This document shows, piece after piece, positions 9,622 through 21,400 of a stretch of DNA of 64,000 bases. The DNA comes from Acetobacteraceae bacterium (GTDB taxonomy: Bacteria > Pseudomonadota > Alphaproteobacteria > Acetobacterales > Acetobacteraceae). The notes beneath the pieces were generated by a model. It saw only the letters and a list, made by a program, of their open reading frames with translations, was not told the DNA's origin and did not search any database. The DNA lies in the NCBI GenBank assembly GCA_021732665.1, contig JAKFUL010000003.1, positions 1-64,000 of the forward strand, in the 5' to 3' direction. Positions within the stretch are counted from its first letter, which is position 1; each line of letters opens with the position of its first letter. A program made the translations under genes and the position numbers.

Positions 9622-9704
9622 CAAGGGGGCTTTGCCCCCCTGCACCCCCCAGCAAGGGCCGGGTCGGCCCTGGCGGGGGGTGTCGGGGGGCAAAGCCCCC
9701 TGAC
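9622..9704. repeat. Long imperfect palindromic intergenic repeat, copy 1
   Basis: Two arms of about 39 bases (9622-9660 and 9666-9704) are imperfect reverse complements around the 5-base loop GGGTC. Each arm holds smaller G/C hairpins (GGGGGCTTTGCCCCC type). The right-hand core 9675-9708 recurs identically at 47248-47281. The whole fills the rpsP-rimM spacer. It behaves like a REP/palindromic unit of unknown family, and could also act as a transcript-stabilising or terminating structure. Confidence 0.75.
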
Positions 9705-9748
9705 GGGCCACCCACGCCACCCACCCCATCGCATCCCCGGAGCACTCC

Positions 9749-10234
9749 TTGGCCTTGGTCCTGATCGCCGAACTGGGACGGCCGCACGGTGTGCGCGGTC
9801 TCCTGCGTGTGCGGGCGTTTTCCGAGGCTGCGGTGACCGGGTATAATCCGTTGGTGGATGGGGCTGGCCGGCGGTTCGTGTTGTTGCCCCGCGGCCAGGA
9901 TGTGGTGGCGGTGGAGGGTGTGACGGACCGTGACGCGGCGGCCCGGCTGACCGGCACCAAGCTCTATGTGGAGCGCGAGCGCCTGCCGCCGGCCGAAGAG
10001 GATGAGTTCTACCTGGCCGATCTGGTGGGTTTGCGAGCCGAGGGCGCGGATGGTGCTGCCTTCGGTATCGTGTTGTCGGTGGAGGATCATGGCGGCGGCC
10101 CGTTCCTGGTGCTTTCCGGCCCTCCGGAACGGTTGGTGCCCTTCACCCGCGCCGCCGTGCCGGTGGTGGACATAGCCGGCGGCCGGCTGGTGGTGGAGCC
10201 GCCGGCCGAGGTGGATGGCGAGGCGCGCGGCTGA
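9749..10234 (+). CDS. rimM: Ribosome maturation factor RimM
   Basis: RimM binds S19 and helps mature the 16S 3' domain. The 161-residue product has the N-terminal signature [21 protein letters not shown] shifted to residue 6, the linker [12 protein letters not shown], and the C-terminal PRC-barrel ending in [16 protein letters not shown]. The start is taken as TTG at 9749, preceded by CGGAGCAC; no ATG is available before the conserved region. The last base of its stop codon is the A of the trmD ATG (TGATG), so the two are translationally coupled. Confidence 0.93.
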   Translation: MALVLIAELGRPHGVRGLLRVRAFSEAAVTGYNPLVDGAGRRFVLLPRGQDVVAVEGVTDRDAAARLTGTKLYVERERLPPAEEDEFYLADLVGLRAEGADGAAFGIVLSVEDHGGGPFLVLSGPPERLVPFTRAAVPVVDIAGGRLVVEPPAEVDGEARG

Positions 10235-10980
10235 TGTTCGCAGCTACCATCCTGACCCTCTTTCCCGAGATGTTCCCCGGGCCGCTCGGCCTGTCGCTGG
10301 CCGGGCGCGCGCTTTCGGAGGGCAAGTGGTCGCTGGGCACGGTGAATATCCGCGAGCATGGGCTGGGCCGGCACCGGCAGGTGGATGACACGCCCTTTGG
10401 TGGTGGCGCGGGCATGGTGATGCGCCCGGACGTCATCGAAGCCGCGATCGCCGCCGCCATTCCCGATGGCCGCCCCCTGCTCTGCCTCACCCCACGCGGC
10501 GAGCCGCTGCGCCAGGCCATGGTGCGGGAATGGGCGGCGGGGCCGGGGCTGGTCCTGCTCTGCGGCCGGTATGAGGGCATGGACCAGCGGGTGATCGAGG
10601 CGCGGGGGATGCGCGAAATTTCGCTCTGCGATGCCGTGCTCTCGGGCGGTGAATTGGCGGCGCTGGCGGTTCTCGATGCCTGCGTGCGGCTGCTGCCCGG
10701 CGTGATGGGCGGGCAGGACAGCGCGGTGGAGGAGAGTTTTTCCGCAGGCCTCCTGGAATACCCGCAATACACCCGCCCCGCGGATTGGAACGGCCTTTCG
10801 GTGCCGGCCGAGCTGCTTTCGGGCAACCATGCGCTGATCGGAAAATGGCGCCGCCAGCAGGCGGAGATGGCGACGAAAACCCGCCGGCCGGAACTATGGA
10901 CTGAATTCCTACAAATCGCGGAGAGGGGCCTTGCGCAAGGCTCACAGCTCGCATATACCCCGCGCACGAAAAGGAACTGA
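10234..10980 (+). CDS. trmD: tRNA (guanine-37-N1)-methyltransferase
   Basis: TrmD methylates G37 of tRNAs reading CNN codons with SAM, preventing +1 frameshifting. The 248-residue product shows the trefoil-knot SPOUT signatures: [37 protein letters not shown] and the conserved [18 protein letters not shown], followed by [16 protein letters not shown]. The C-terminal end [21 protein letters not shown] is the usual tRNA-binding region. It starts inside the rimM stop and ends two bases before rplS. Confidence 0.97.
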   Translation: MFAATILTLFPEMFPGPLGLSLAGRALSEGKWSLGTVNIREHGLGRHRQVDDTPFGGGAGMVMRPDVIEAAIAAAIPDGRPLLCLTPRGEPLRQAMVREWAAGPGLVLLCGRYEGMDQRVIEARGMREISLCDAVLSGGELAALAVLDACVRLLPGVMGGQDSAVEESFSAGLLEYPQYTRPADWNGLSVPAELLSGNHALIGKWRRQQAEMATKTRRPELWTEFLQIAERGLAQGSQLAYTPRTKRN

Positions 10981-10982
10981 CG

Positions 10983-11393
10983 ATGAATCTCCTCCAGCAA
11001 TTCGACGCGGCGCAGAAGGAAAAGCTGGCCGCCGCCCGCCCCATTCCCGATTTCTCGCCCGGCGACACGCTGCGCGTGATGGTCAAGGTCGTGGAAGGCG
11101 AACGCACGCGCACCCAGGCCTATGAGGGCGTGGTGATCGCCCGCTCCAACCGCGGCCTGCACAGCAACTTCACGGTGCGCAAGCTCTCCTATGGCGAGGG
11201 TGTGGAGCGGGTGTTTCCGCTGTATTCGCCGGCGATCGCCGAGCTGGTGGTGGTGCGGCGCGGCAAGGTGCGGCGCGCCAAGCTGTATTACCTGCGCGGC
11301 CGCACCGGCAAGTCGGCGCGCATCGCCGAGAAGCTGGGCATGAAGCCGGTGAAGGGCGCAGCACCCGTGGCTGCCGCCGCGACGGAAGAGTAA
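10983..11393 (+). CDS. rplS: 50S ribosomal protein L19
   Basis: L19 lies at the 30S-50S interface. The 136-residue product starts [20 protein letters not shown] and contains the family block [53 protein letters not shown] and [15 protein letters not shown]. The tail is Ala-rich. AAAAGGAACTGACG before the ATG supplies the ribosome binding site inside the trmD stop region. An intrinsic terminator follows directly, closing the ffh-to-rplS unit. Confidence 0.97.
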   Translation: MNLLQQFDAAQKEKLAAARPIPDFSPGDTLRVMVKVVEGERTRTQAYEGVVIARSNRGLHSNFTVRKLSYGEGVERVFPLYSPAIAELVVVRRGKVRRAKLYYLRGRTGKSARIAEKLGMKPVKGAAPVAAAATEE

Positions 11394-11398
11394 CTCCC

Positions 11399-11423
11399 AA
11401 GGGGTCGCTTCGGCGGCCCCTTT
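11399..11423 (+). terminator. Intrinsic terminator after rplS
   Basis: AAGGGGTCGC and GCGGCCCCTT (one G-T pair) enclose a TTCG tetraloop and are followed by TTTCC. It starts six bases after the rplS stop and separates the translation genes from leuC. Confidence 0.8.
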
Positions 11424-11476
11424 CCATATTCTGGCCCCGCGGCGCCGCCCCGGGGCGCACCGCTCCGGGGAAACAC

Positions 11477-12892
11477 ATGGCCAATAAGCCACGCACGCTG
11501 TTCGACAAGATCTGGGACGCCCATGTGGTGGAAACCCTGCAGGACGGTACGGCGCTTCTCTACATCGACCGCCATCTCGTGCATGAGGTGACTTCGCCGC
11601 AGGCTTTCGAAGGGCTTCGGGCGGCCGGCCGCCGCGTGCGCAGCCTGCACGGCACCATCGCCGTGGTGGACCACAACATCGCCACCGACGCCTCGCGCCG
11701 CACCGGCATCGAGGACCCGGAGAGCCGGCTGCAGGTCGAGACGCTCGAGCGCAACGTGGCCGAATTCAACGTGCCCTATATCCCCCTGCTGGATGAGCGG
11801 CAGGGCATCGTGCATGTCATCGGGCCTGAGCTGGGCCTGTCGCTGCCCGGCATGACCATCGTCTGCGGCGACAGCCACACCTCGACCCATGGCGCGCTGG
11901 GGGCGCTGGCCTTCGGCATCGGCACATCGGAAGTCGAGCATGTGCTCGCCACCCAGACCGTGCTGCAAAAGCCGGCGAAGAACATGCGCGTGACCGTCGA
12001 TGGCGTCCTGCCCCCGGGCTGCACGGCGAAAGACATCACGCTGGCGGTGATAGGAAAAATCGGCACCGCCGGCGGCACCGGTCATGTCATCGAATATGCC
12101 GGTGAGGCGATCCGCGCGCTGGACATGGCCGGCCGCATGACGCTGTGCAACATGTCGATCGAAGCCGGCGCCCGCGCCGGCATGGTGGCGCCGGACGAGA
12201 CCACCATCGCCTATGTCGAGGGCCGCCCGCACGCCCCCAAGGGCGAGGCATGGGAGCGCGCGGTCGCCTGGTGGCGCAGCCTGCCCAGCGACGCCGGCGC
12301 GCATTTCGACAAGGAGGTGAGCCTGCGCGCCGAGGAGATCACGCCGCAGGTCACCTGGGGCACCTCGCCCGAGGATGTTCTGCCGATCACCGGCGTCGTG
12401 CCCAACCCGGCCGATGCGACGGATGAGACGCGCCGCGCGCAGCTCACCCGCATGGTCGAGTATATGGGCCTGATACCCGGCCAGAAGCTGACCGATCTCA
12501 AGGTCGATGTCGTCTTCATTGGCAGCTGCACCAATAGCCGCATCGAGGATATCCGCGCCGCCGCCGCCATCGCCAAGGGACGCCACGTCGCATCCCATGT
12601 CCGCGCGCTGGTGGTGCCGGGCTCGGGCCTGGTGAAGAAGCAGGCCGAGGCGGAGGGGCTGGACAAGGTCCTGCTCGAAGCCGGCTTCGAATGGCGTGAG
12701 GCCGGCTGCTCGATGTGCCTGGGGATGAACCCGGACAAGCTGACGCCAGGTCAGCGCTCGGCCAGCACGTCGAACCGCAATTTCGAGGGGCGGCAGGGGC
12801 CGGGTGGGCGCACCCATCTCTGCTCGCCCGCCATGGCCGCCGCGGCGGCCATCAAGGGCCGGCTTGCCGATGTTCGGGAGTTCGCACAATGA
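11477..12892 (+). CDS. leuC: 3-isopropylmalate dehydratase large subunit
   Basis: LeuC pairs with LeuD to isomerise 2-isopropylmalate to 3-isopropylmalate in leucine synthesis. The 471-residue product has the aconitase-fold signatures DNRH-type loop ([18 protein letters not shown]), [20 protein letters not shown], and the three [4Fe-4S] ligands: Cys351 in GSCTNSR and Cys411/Cys414 in [10 protein letters not shown]. The C-terminal [18 protein letters not shown] is also typical. The ATG at 11477 follows CCGGGGAAACAC. The stop overlaps the leuD ATG by ATGA. Confidence 0.97.
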   Translation: MANKPRTLFDKIWDAHVVETLQDGTALLYIDRHLVHEVTSPQAFEGLRAAGRRVRSLHGTIAVVDHNIATDASRRTGIEDPESRLQVETLERNVAEFNVPYIPLLDERQGIVHVIGPELGLSLPGMTIVCGDSHTSTHGALGALAFGIGTSEVEHVLATQTVLQKPAKNMRVTVDGVLPPGCTAKDITLAVIGKIGTAGGTGHVIEYAGEAIRALDMAGRMTLCNMSIEAGARAGMVAPDETTIAYVEGRPHAPKGEAWERAVAWWRSLPSDAGAHFDKEVSLRAEEITPQVTWGTSPEDVLPITGVVPNPADATDETRRAQLTRMVEYMGLIPGQKLTDLKVDVVFIGSCTNSRIEDIRAAAAIAKGRHVASHVRALVVPGSGLVKKQAEAEGLDKVLLEAGFEWREAGCSMCLGMNPDKLTPGQRSASTSNRNFEGRQGPGGRTHLCSPAMAAAAAIKGRLADVREFAQ

Positions 12893-13500
12893 AGTCGTTC
12901 ACCACCCTGACCGGCGTTGCCGCCCCCCTGCCGATGGCCAATGTCGACACCGACAAGATCATCGCCGCGCGATTCCTGAAGACCATCGCGCGCACGGGGC
13001 TGGGCAAAAACCTGTTCCACGCCCTGCGCTTCAATGATGACGGCTCGGAAAAGCCCGACTTCATCCTGAACCAGGAGCCCTATCGCCACGCCGAGATCCT
13101 CATCGCCTTCGAGAATTTCGGCTGCGGTTCCTCGCGAGAGCATGCGCCCTGGGCGCTGCTGGATTTCGGCATCCGCTGCGTCATCGCCCCCGATTTCGCC
13201 GACATCTTCCACAACAACGCGACCAAGAACGGCATCCTGCCGATCCGCCTGCCGCGCGAGATCTGCGAGGCGCTGATGGAAGACGCGAAGATGGGCGGCA
13301 ATGCCCGGCTGACGGTGGATTTGGAACGCCAGGTGGTCGTCCGCCCATCGGGCGAGGAGATTCCCTTCGAAGTCGATGCCTTCAGAAAGCATTGCCTGCT
13401 GAATGGGCTGGACGATATCGGCCAGACCATGCAGCATGCCCCAGCGATCGATGACTACGAGGCAAAACGCCGCGCCGAAGCCCCCTGGCTGTTTGCCTGA
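12889..13500 (+). CDS. leuD: 3-isopropylmalate dehydratase small subunit
   Basis: This is the swivelling small subunit that completes the LeuCD active site. The 203-residue product begins [24 protein letters not shown], has the substrate-specificity loop [15 protein letters not shown] (about 77-91), [18 protein letters not shown], and ends in a charged helix. Its length is normal for the Proteobacterial LeuD. The ATG is fixed by its 4-base overlap with leuC (ATGA), which implies coupled, equimolar synthesis. leuB follows after 11 bases. Confidence 0.97.
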   Translation: MKSFTTLTGVAAPLPMANVDTDKIIAARFLKTIARTGLGKNLFHALRFNDDGSEKPDFILNQEPYRHAEILIAFENFGCGSSREHAPWALLDFGIRCVIAPDFADIFHNNATKNGILPIRLPREICEALMEDAKMGGNARLTVDLERQVVVRPSGEEIPFEVDAFRKHCLLNGLDDIGQTMQHAPAIDDYEAKRRAEAPWLFA

Positions 13501-13511
13501 AAGTCTCCACC

Positions 13512-14624
13512 ATGCCCGCGAACAAGAAACTCCTCGTCCTGCCCGGTGACGGCATCGGCCCCGAAGTCATGGGCGAAGTCCGCCGCGTGATGGATTGGAT
13601 GCAGGTGCGCCGCGCCGTCTCCTTCGATGTGCAGGAGGGCCTGGTCGGCGGTGCCGGCATCGATGCCGATGGCACGCCCTGCTCGGACGCGACCGTGGCC
13701 GCGGCCAGGCAGGCCGATGCCGTGCTGTTCGGCAGCGTGGGCGGCCCGAAATGGGACAAGCTGCCCTTCGAGCAACGGCCCGAGCTCGGCATCCTGCGGC
13801 TGCGCAAGGAGCTCGGCCTGTTCGCCAATCTCCGCCCCGCCTTGGTGCTGGAGCCTCTGGCCGAGGCATCCTCCCTGCGCGCGGACCTTGTGCGCGGGCT
13901 GGACATCATGATCGTGCGGGAAAGCACGGGCGGTATCTATTTCGGCGAGCCGCGCGGCATCTCGATGAACGCCGCCGGCAAGCGGGTGGGCATCGACACC
14001 GAGGTCTATACCGAGGACGAGATCGCCCGCGTGGCGCGCGTCGCCTTCGACCTGGCCCGCAATCGCCGCAACAAGGTGACCAGCGTCGAGAAGGCCAATG
14101 TCATGCAGTCCGGCCGCCTGTGGCGCGCCGTGGTGGGCGAGGTGCGCGCCGCCGAATACCCCGATGTCGAGCTGGAAAACATGTATGCCGACAATTGCGC
14201 CATGCAGCTCGCCAGCCGGCCCAAGCAGTTCGACGTCATCCTGGGCAGCAACCTGTTCGGTGACCTGCTGAGTGACCTCGCGGCGGCGCTGACCGGCAGC
14301 CTGGGCATGCTGCCCTCGGCCACGCTTGGGGCGGTGGGAAGCGACGGGCGGCGGCATGCGCTGTATGAGCCGATCCATGGCTCGGCGCCGGACATCGCCG
14401 GGCGCGGCATCGCCAATCCTTGTGCGCAGATCCTCAGCTTCGCCATGCTGCTGCGCTACTCCTTCGGCATGGTTGAGGATGCGGCGGCGATCGAGGGCGC
14501 GGTGGAGCGCGTGCTCGCCTCCGGCCTGCGCACGGCCGATATCATGCAGCCCGGCCGGGCCCGCGTGGGCACCGCGGTGATGGGCGAAGCGGTTCTGCGC
14601 GAATTGGAAAAACACGCGAGCTGA
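13512..14624 (+). CDS. leuB: 3-isopropylmalate dehydrogenase
   Basis: LeuB oxidises and decarboxylates 3-isopropylmalate with NAD+ in leucine synthesis. The 370-residue product has the isocitrate/isopropylmalate dehydrogenase features [22 protein letters not shown], the substrate arginines in [15 protein letters not shown] and [14 protein letters not shown], the metal loop [19 protein letters not shown], and the NAD-binding [18 protein letters not shown]. It ends the leuC-leuD-leuB operon. A short G/C hairpin (GGAGGGG/CCCCCTCC, about 14630-14651) follows and may end the transcript before tRNA-Arg. Confidence 0.97.
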   Translation: MPANKKLLVLPGDGIGPEVMGEVRRVMDWMQVRRAVSFDVQEGLVGGAGIDADGTPCSDATVAAARQADAVLFGSVGGPKWDKLPFEQRPELGILRLRKELGLFANLRPALVLEPLAEASSLRADLVRGLDIMIVRESTGGIYFGEPRGISMNAAGKRVGIDTEVYTEDEIARVARVAFDLARNRRNKVTSVEKANVMQSGRLWRAVVGEVRAAEYPDVELENMYADNCAMQLASRPKQFDVILGSNLFGDLLSDLAAALTGSLGMLPSATLGAVGSDGRRHALYEPIHGSAPDIAGRGIANPCAQILSFAMLLRYSFGMVEDAAAIEGAVERVLASGLRTADIMQPGRARVGTAVMGEAVLRELEKHAS

Positions 14625-14691
14625 TGGCGGTGGAGGGGTTGCGCCCCCTCCCCCCCTCCGCTATCTCGCCGTCTCACCGTTCAACGGTCAC

Positions 14692-14767
14692 GCGCCCGTA
14701 GCTCAATGGATAGAGCACCAGACTACGGATCTGGGGGTTGGGAGTTCGAGTCTTCCCGGGCGCGCCA
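14692..14767 (+). tRNA. tRNA-Arg (anticodon ACG)
   Basis: The sequence folds as a full cloverleaf of 76 bases: acceptor GCGCCCG/CGGGCGC, D arm with GCTC/GAGC, anticodon stem CCAGA/TCTGG with loop CTACGGA (ACG at 14725-14727), T arm with GTTCGAGTC, discriminator G. The 3' CCA is encoded. ACG would be deaminated to ICG and read CGU/CGC/CGA. It lies between leuB and the DUF6481 gene. Confidence 0.96.
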
Positions 14768-14871
14768 TGTTTTCCGCTCAGGTGTCGGCAGGTTGGGCGG
14801 CGGCTCGTGAGCGTCGGCTCCCCATTCCCATTTCGCGCCCCTCGCGCGCGCGCATTTCCTGAGGCAATACC

Positions 14872-15327
14872 ATGGCAGCGTTCAAACCCGACAATTTTGG
14901 CGACCGCCAGGCCGCCGCGGTGCAGGCCCGCAAGGCGGCCATGGAGCGCTTCAAGGCGCGACCCAAGGCCGATGACCCGGCGGTTCTCGCCCGCGCCGCC
15001 GAGCAGAAAGCCGTGGCCGAGGCACGTGAGGCACGGCGTGCCGAGCGCGAGGCGGCACGGCAGGTCGAGGCGGCAAGGCTGGCCGCCGAGGCGGTGCTAC
15101 AGGCCGCCGAGGCAGCCCGCCTCGCCGCCGCTGAGCGCGAGCGCGCCGCCCGCCTGAAGGCCGAGGAGGCCGAGCTTGCCCGCCAGGCGGTGCTGGACGC
15201 ACAGGACCGCGACGAGCGCGCGGCGCGCCAGGGCGAGGAGAAGCGCCGCCAGGCGCTGGCGCTGGCCGCCGAACAGCAGGCATTGCGCGATGCGCGCTAC
15301 GCCGCCCGGAAGTCCCGCCGCAAGTAG
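14872..15327 (+). CDS. DUF6481 family protein, Ala/Glu/Arg-rich coiled coil
   Basis: The 151-residue product starts MAAFKPDNFGDRQAAAVQARKAAMERFKARP, the conserved opening of DUF6481 proteins of alphaproteobacteria. The rest is a highly charged Ala/Glu/Arg helix that should form a long coiled coil, ending in a basic tail KSRRK. No enzymatic motif or signal peptide is seen; function is unknown. The ATG is preceded by CTGAGGCAATACC. A GGCCGGCC/GGCCGGCC hairpin without a T tract (15334-15355) follows the stop. Confidence 0.8.
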   Translation: MAAFKPDNFGDRQAAAVQARKAAMERFKARPKADDPAVLARAAEQKAVAEAREARRAEREAARQVEAARLAAEAVLQAAEAARLAAAERERAARLKAEEAELARQAVLDAQDRDERAARQGEEKRRQALALAAEQQALRDARYAARKSRRK

Positions 15328-15433
15328 TCCCGCGGCCGGCCTGTCCTGGCCGGCCCGCCCTCGGCCATCCCCATCACTGATCGGTCAGCCGGCATTCGCC
15401 GCTGCCTTCGCACGCCCATTTTCCGGCCCCCAA

Positions 15434-15467
15434 ATGGAAAAGGGGCGGCCCTTTCAGGCTGCCCCTT
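15434..15467 (-). terminator. Intrinsic terminator of the RTX gene
   Basis: On the minus strand AAGGGGCAGCC pairs with GGCCGCCCCTT (one G-U pair) around a six-base loop and is followed by TTTTCC. It begins 24 bases beyond the RTX stop codon. Confidence 0.7.
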
Positions 15468-15490
15468 CCCAAGAAGCAGGATGCCAGCGG

Positions 15491-18400
15491 TCAGCCCGGA
15501 AAGACATTCCCGAAGATCACGATCTCATTCACCGTGAAGCCGCTGCCGTTGCCGAAGTCACCGAGTTGTGAGCCGGAACCGAAGGTGATGATCCGGAAGT
15601 CCACAATACCGTCGCCTTCGGCGTCGAAGAACAGGGCGCCCTGGCTCTGGGGGTCCAGTGCCGTCAGGTTGTTCACCGTGTCGTAGACAAAGGTCGCGAG
15701 GCCGGTCGAGCCGGCGTAGTTGCCGGCCGTGCTGATCAGATCGGTCGCGATCAGGCGGTTCGCCGCGATCGTGCCGTTGTTCGGGAAGGCCCCGGCGAAG
15801 ATCGAGGCATCGAAGAACAGCGTGTCATCGGCCACCACATAGTCGGTGGCGATGTCAGCCGCGCCCACACCAAGGTCGGTGCCGCGGGGGGCGAACTCCA
15901 GCAGGCTATCCCAGCGGAGGACATCCGCACCGGCGCCGCCCACATAGATATCGCGGCCCGTGCCACCCACCAGGGTGTCAGCGCCATCACCACCCGAGAG
16001 CAGATCGTTGCCAGCCAAACCGAAGAACAGGTTGTTGAGGCTGTTGCCCGTCAGACTGTCGTCGCCCGAGGTAGCGATGATCGTCTCGATAAAGCTCAAC
16101 GTGTCGATGGCCCCGAACCTGTCCGTTGCCAGACCAGCGGTCAGGTTCACGGCCACAGCGAGGGTACCGCTCTCCTGGCTGTAATCGACGGTGTCGATGC
16201 CATCGCCACCGATCAGCGTATCGGCGCCCGCGCCGCCGATCAGCGTATCATTGCCGCCGCCGCCGTCGAGGGTGTCACTGCCGGCGCCGCCGTTGAAGAT
16301 GTTCGCCGCGCTATTGCCCAGCATCCTGTCGTTGAAGCCTGTGCCGATCCACTGCTCGATGGAGAAGAAGATGTCACCCTCTGCGTCGCCGGTGCTGTTG
16401 CTCGCGTTGGTGAGGTCCAGCACGATCGCGCTCGTGGAGGATGCGTAGGTGGCGGTGTCGAAGTCGTCGCCGCCGGAAAGCGTGTCCGCGCCCGCACCGC
16501 CGACGAGCAGGTCCTCGCCCTCGCCGCCGAACAGGCGGTTGTCACCGAGATCACCGGTCAGTGTGTCGTTGTAGTCGGAGCCGGTGAGGTTTTCGATGCT
16601 CATCAGCACATCGCCTTCGGCATCGCCGCCCAGGCCGAGGCCGGTGGCGAGGCTGACGGTGACGGCTTCGCCGGAGGCCGAGTAATCAGCGGTATCGCTG
16701 CCTTCCCCGCCGACCAGGCTGTCCGCGCCGCCCAAGCCGGCCAGCACATTGTTCCCGCGGTTGCCGGTGATGACGTTGTCCAGCGCGTTACCTGTGCCGA
16801 AGACGTCTTCGCCGCTGAGGTTGTCGAAGTAGAAGCCCTGGTTCAACCCGCCAGGGCCGTCCACCGGCTGGCCGGCATTGCTGCCGCGGAAGAACAGGCG
16901 GTTGCTCTGGCCAATGTCGCGGCTGACAACCGGGTCGAGGTCCGCCCCGAAGTCGTAAAAATTCTCGAAGGTCGTGGTCGAGCCGACAAACTCGCCGTCG
17001 ACATAAACCTCGATCAGATCGTTGTTCGCCCCGGTTTCGTAGGTGACCTTCAGCGTGATCCGATGGAAGACATCGGGGTCAAGGCCCTGCACCAAGGTGC
17101 GGTTGCCGGTGGCGTAGCTGAAGTTCGGCACCAGGAAAGCGCCGTCGGTGCCGGCTTCATTCACAGCAATTCGCAGCCCGTCCACCGGCACCGCTTCCAG
17201 CACCATGAAGTTGGAGCGGTCAGTCCCGTTGGCCCTGCCCAGGTCCACCTCGATGCGCGAGCCGTCCAGCCCGTTCACCGGCTTGAAGTCGAAGCTGAGC
17301 ACCAGCGTCGTATAGGCGGCGGAAGTAGTCGCTTCACCGGTCAGCGCCGTCAGCGGCACCGAATATGTGCCCGAGAAATCGGGGGAGGCGGGGTCGCTCG
17401 AAATCTTGAACACATTCCCCATGGCGCCGCCGAGATCGACGATCGAGACGTCGCGGATGGTCGAGCCGACCTGCCAGCCCTCCTCGCCATCGGCCAGCGG
17501 GCCGGTGCCATAATCCTCGAAGGTGACCGGAGCGATGCCGTTGGTCAGCGTCAGGTTCTCGACATTGTCGCCCAGGACGTAGGAATTGGGCGTCTCCACC
17601 GTGTCGATGCCGCCATCCGCCGCCTCGACCACGAGATCGGCACGGTCGACGTTGCGGTAAGTGTCGTTCTCCGCGCCGCCGACCAGGCTGTCGATGCCCA
17701 GCCCGCCATCCAGGATGTCGTCGCCCTCGCCGCCCAGCAGCGTATCCGCGCCGCTGCCGCCATCGAGGGAGTCATTGCCCGCGCCGCCGTCGAAGATGTT
17801 CGCGTCGCCATTGCCCAGCATCTTGTCGTCGAAGCCTGTGCCGACCCACTGCTCGATGCTGAAGAAAAGGTTACGGGCCGCGTCGCCGGTGCTGTTGTCC
17901 GTGTTGGTCAGGTTCAGCACGATCGCGCTCTTGGAAGAGGCGTAGGTGGCGGTGTCGAACCCGGCGCCGCCAATGAGGGTGTCGACGCCGCCCAAGCTTG
18001 CCAGCAGGTCGTCGCCATCACCGCCCAGGAGGAGGTTGTCGCCGGTGTCTCCCGTCAACGTGTCATTGAAGTTACCACCCTCCAGGCCCTCGATGGAGGT
18101 GTAGACATCATCCTTGGCCTCGCCGGTGTTGGCAGCCGGGTCGTTCAGGCTGACCGCCAGGCCGCTGGTCGCGAAGCGATAGGAAGCGATATCGGTGCCG
18201 TCACCGCCATTGAGGGAGTCGGCACCAGCGCCGCCAACCAGGGTGTCATTCCCAAGGCCGCCAGTGAGCTCGTTGGCATTCCCGTTACCGATGAGCAGGT
18301 CGTTGAAGTCGCCGCCCAGGATATTCTCGACATTGGTCAGCACGTCGCCCAGCGCGTAGCCGATATTGTCTGCGGCATTGGCAAGGGAGGCGGTCAGGGT

Positions 18401-21400
18401 CGACGTGGCGCCGGAGTAATCCGCGGTATCGATGCCATTTGCACCATCCAGGGTGTCAGCGCCGACGCCGCCGTCCAGCAGGTCATTGCCCTCGCCGCCC
18501 AGCAGCGAGTCATTGCCGGCGCCGCCGGAGATTGTGTCATCACCGTCGCCACCTTCCAGAACATCTTCATCGGGATAGGCATCGAAGGCGGCGAAGGCGG
18601 CGAGGTCCTCGCTGCCGGCGATCACGTCATTGCCGCCACCACCGATCAGCGTGTCATTGCCGCCAGCGCCGAGCATGCTGTCAGCACCCTCGGTGCCTTC
18701 ACGGTCGATGTCGACGGTGAGGGCCTGATCGGAGTTCAGCTGGTAGTTGTAGAAGGCGATGTTGTCGAAGCTGTTGACATCGCCTTCCGCGCCAAAGGAC
18801 AGCTCGTTCTCGTCGAACTCGCCCGAGGGCTCCTCCACCACACCGTAGCCGGCGTTGGAGATGTCGTTGTTCTCAATCAGGATATCCGAGCCGTCCACCC
18901 AGGGCAGCAGGACAATGCCGGCGAAGCCGGTGGCGGGCGGGGTCAACACGGGTTCAGCATCCGTGACCACCACGGCGCCGCCGGTGATGGTGTTGTCGAT
19001 GATATCCAGGTTGCTCGCGGCCGTGCCGATCTCATCCACCACGCGAATGCCGGCGGCGACGTTGTCGGAGATCAGTGCGAAGCCGCTGGCCTGCACCTCC
19101 TGATCACCGTCGATGGTTTCGGGCAGGAGGTATTCCAGGCCGTTGATGGTGTTGTCCTCGATATCGCCGCTGGAGCCATTGCCCACCAGAATGCCGGTCT
19201 GGCGATACGCGCTGGTCGGGCCGCTGCCGGTGATCGTGGAGTCGTCGATGTCGAGGCCACTGACCCCGAGCAGCCACAAGCCGGTCTGGCTGAAGCCGGT
19301 AACCGTCCCGTCGTCGAGCTCGAAATACTCTCCGTCGGAGATGCCCTGGTTGTCGGCATAGATGCCGATACCGGCGGGCTGCAGGTCGGTGGCCGTCACC
19401 TCCGGCGCTACGAGGGCGATGCCCTGCACCGTGATGTCGTCCAGGCTGATATCGGCAACGCCGGTCACCTGCAGGCCGACGAAGTAGGCGCCGAAGCTCG
19501 ACGGTGTGACGAGGAGCGCGCCGGCACCATCAATCGTGAGGTCGGTGAGGTCGAGCTGATCATCATCGTCGAAGTTGCTGATCGCGATGATGGCATGCAG
19601 GCTCAGCAGGTCGCCCGCTCTGCCGGTCTGCACCAACCCGGTGCCGGGCGCCTTGATGATGACGCCGGACTGGCTTTCACCGCGGATCTCCAGCCCTTCC
19701 AGGGTGCCGGTGGAACCATCGATGATCAGCTGTTCGAAGTATTCGCCATCGCGGACCCGGATCAGTTCGTCGGAGCCCGTGTTGTTCTTCGCGGCGGTGA
19801 GGGCTTCCGTGATCGTTCCGAAAGTGCCGATCAGATTGCGGCCGCTGTCGAAGAGCTGCACGAGGCTCTCCAGGTTCAGCGTGACATCGCTGAATTGCAG
19901 CGCCTCGATGCGGATCAGGGTGTCGGTGCCGTTGGCGGTGGAGGACACCTGGGTGACGGCGGTGACGAAGCCGCCATCCGTCTCAACCGTCAGCGTGGAT
20001 TCGGACAGCTTGGTGTTGAACACCGCGGTGTCGAAATCATCGCCACCGTCGAGTCTGTCATTGTTCGCAGCACCGGTCAGGGAGTCCTTGCCTGCGCCAC
20101 CCACCAGGGTTTCGGCCAGGTCGTCACCGATCAACACGTCGCCCTCGGCGGAGCCGATCAGCACGTCGATATCCGAGGTCTGCACCGTAAGGCGGCCAAG
20201 GCCAAAGCCGGTGACATAACCATCGCTATGGGCGGTGCCGCCTTCCGCCGCGCCCGAGAAGTCGAGCACGTCGATCTGGCCGTCGAAGCCGGCGATGATC
20301 ACGCTCTCCATGTTGGAGTACTGGATCGAGGATTCGAACGATTCGAACACCGGCGCATCCAAGGCGGCAGGCTCGATCGGCGGCGGCGGCGGCGGCGGCA
20401 GGACCTCCAGGCTGGTCACCAGGTCGATCGCCGTGCTGGTCAGGGTGAAGCTGGCGACGAGCCGCGGCACAGGCGGCAGCTCCGCGCTATTGCCAAGCAC
20501 CACCTCCGGCACATAGGCCGCGATCAGGGTGTCGAAGCCACCCTTGCCATCGGCGGTATAGTCGCCGTCCTTCGCATCCCAGGCGAAGAAGTCGGTATTC
20601 GCGCCGCCCTCGACGGTTTCCACCTCGCTGAAGGTGGCATTGATCTTGAGGGAGGTCAGCGGCGTGCCGTCATAGACGCCACGGAACAGCGTGTTGCTGC
20701 CGGTATAGGGCGGCAGGAACAGGCTATCGGCCAGCAGGAAGGTGACCGGGCCGGTGTAACCGGTGCCGACCGTGACGGTGTCATCGCCAGCGCCGCCCTC
20801 GATGTCGAGCGAGAAGCCGGAGCCCCGGACATTCTCGACAACGAAGCCGTCATTGCCATCCCCGCCGGTCAGTTCGACGTGTTCGATGGAGAGGAGCGTG
20901 TCGTTGAGACCAGCGCCGGTGATGGAACCGCCGCCCAGGGACGCGCCGCGGGTGACGGAGGCCGTGCCGTCCACAGTCTCGAAGGCCAGGTCGTCATTGC
21001 CCGACCCACCGTCGAGCGTGTCGCTACCACCGGCGCCGGAGAGCGAGTCATTTCCGATGCCACCCAACAGCCGGTTGGAATTCACATCGCCAGTCAGGCT
21101 GTCGTTCAAATCCGAGCCCGTCAGGTCCTCGATGCTGGCCAGCACATCGCCCTCGGCATGGCCGCCCTTGTTCACGGCGCCCACCGCCAGGCTGACCGTC
21201 ACCCCCGCGTCGGAGGCGGCATAGGTGGAGACGTCGCGCGAGCCGGCGCTGCCGGTCAGCGTATCGGCACCGGCCAGGCCGGCGATGAGGTCATTGCCGC
21301 CGCCACCGGTGATCACGTTGTCCGCGAGGCTGCCCGTCAGGGTGTCGGCATTGGCGGAGCCGATGATGTTCTCGATGCTGGTATAGGTGTCGTTATTGGC

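Noticed and set aside
15334-15355. GGCCGGCC hairpin as a terminator for the DUF6481 gene
   Set aside because: There is a good stem but no T tract on either strand; termination cannot be supported.
14692-15480. Attachment-site repeats flanking a putative island next to tRNA-Arg
   Set aside because: I found no copy of the tRNA-Arg or tRNA-Val 3' end near the other border and no integrase gene in the window.
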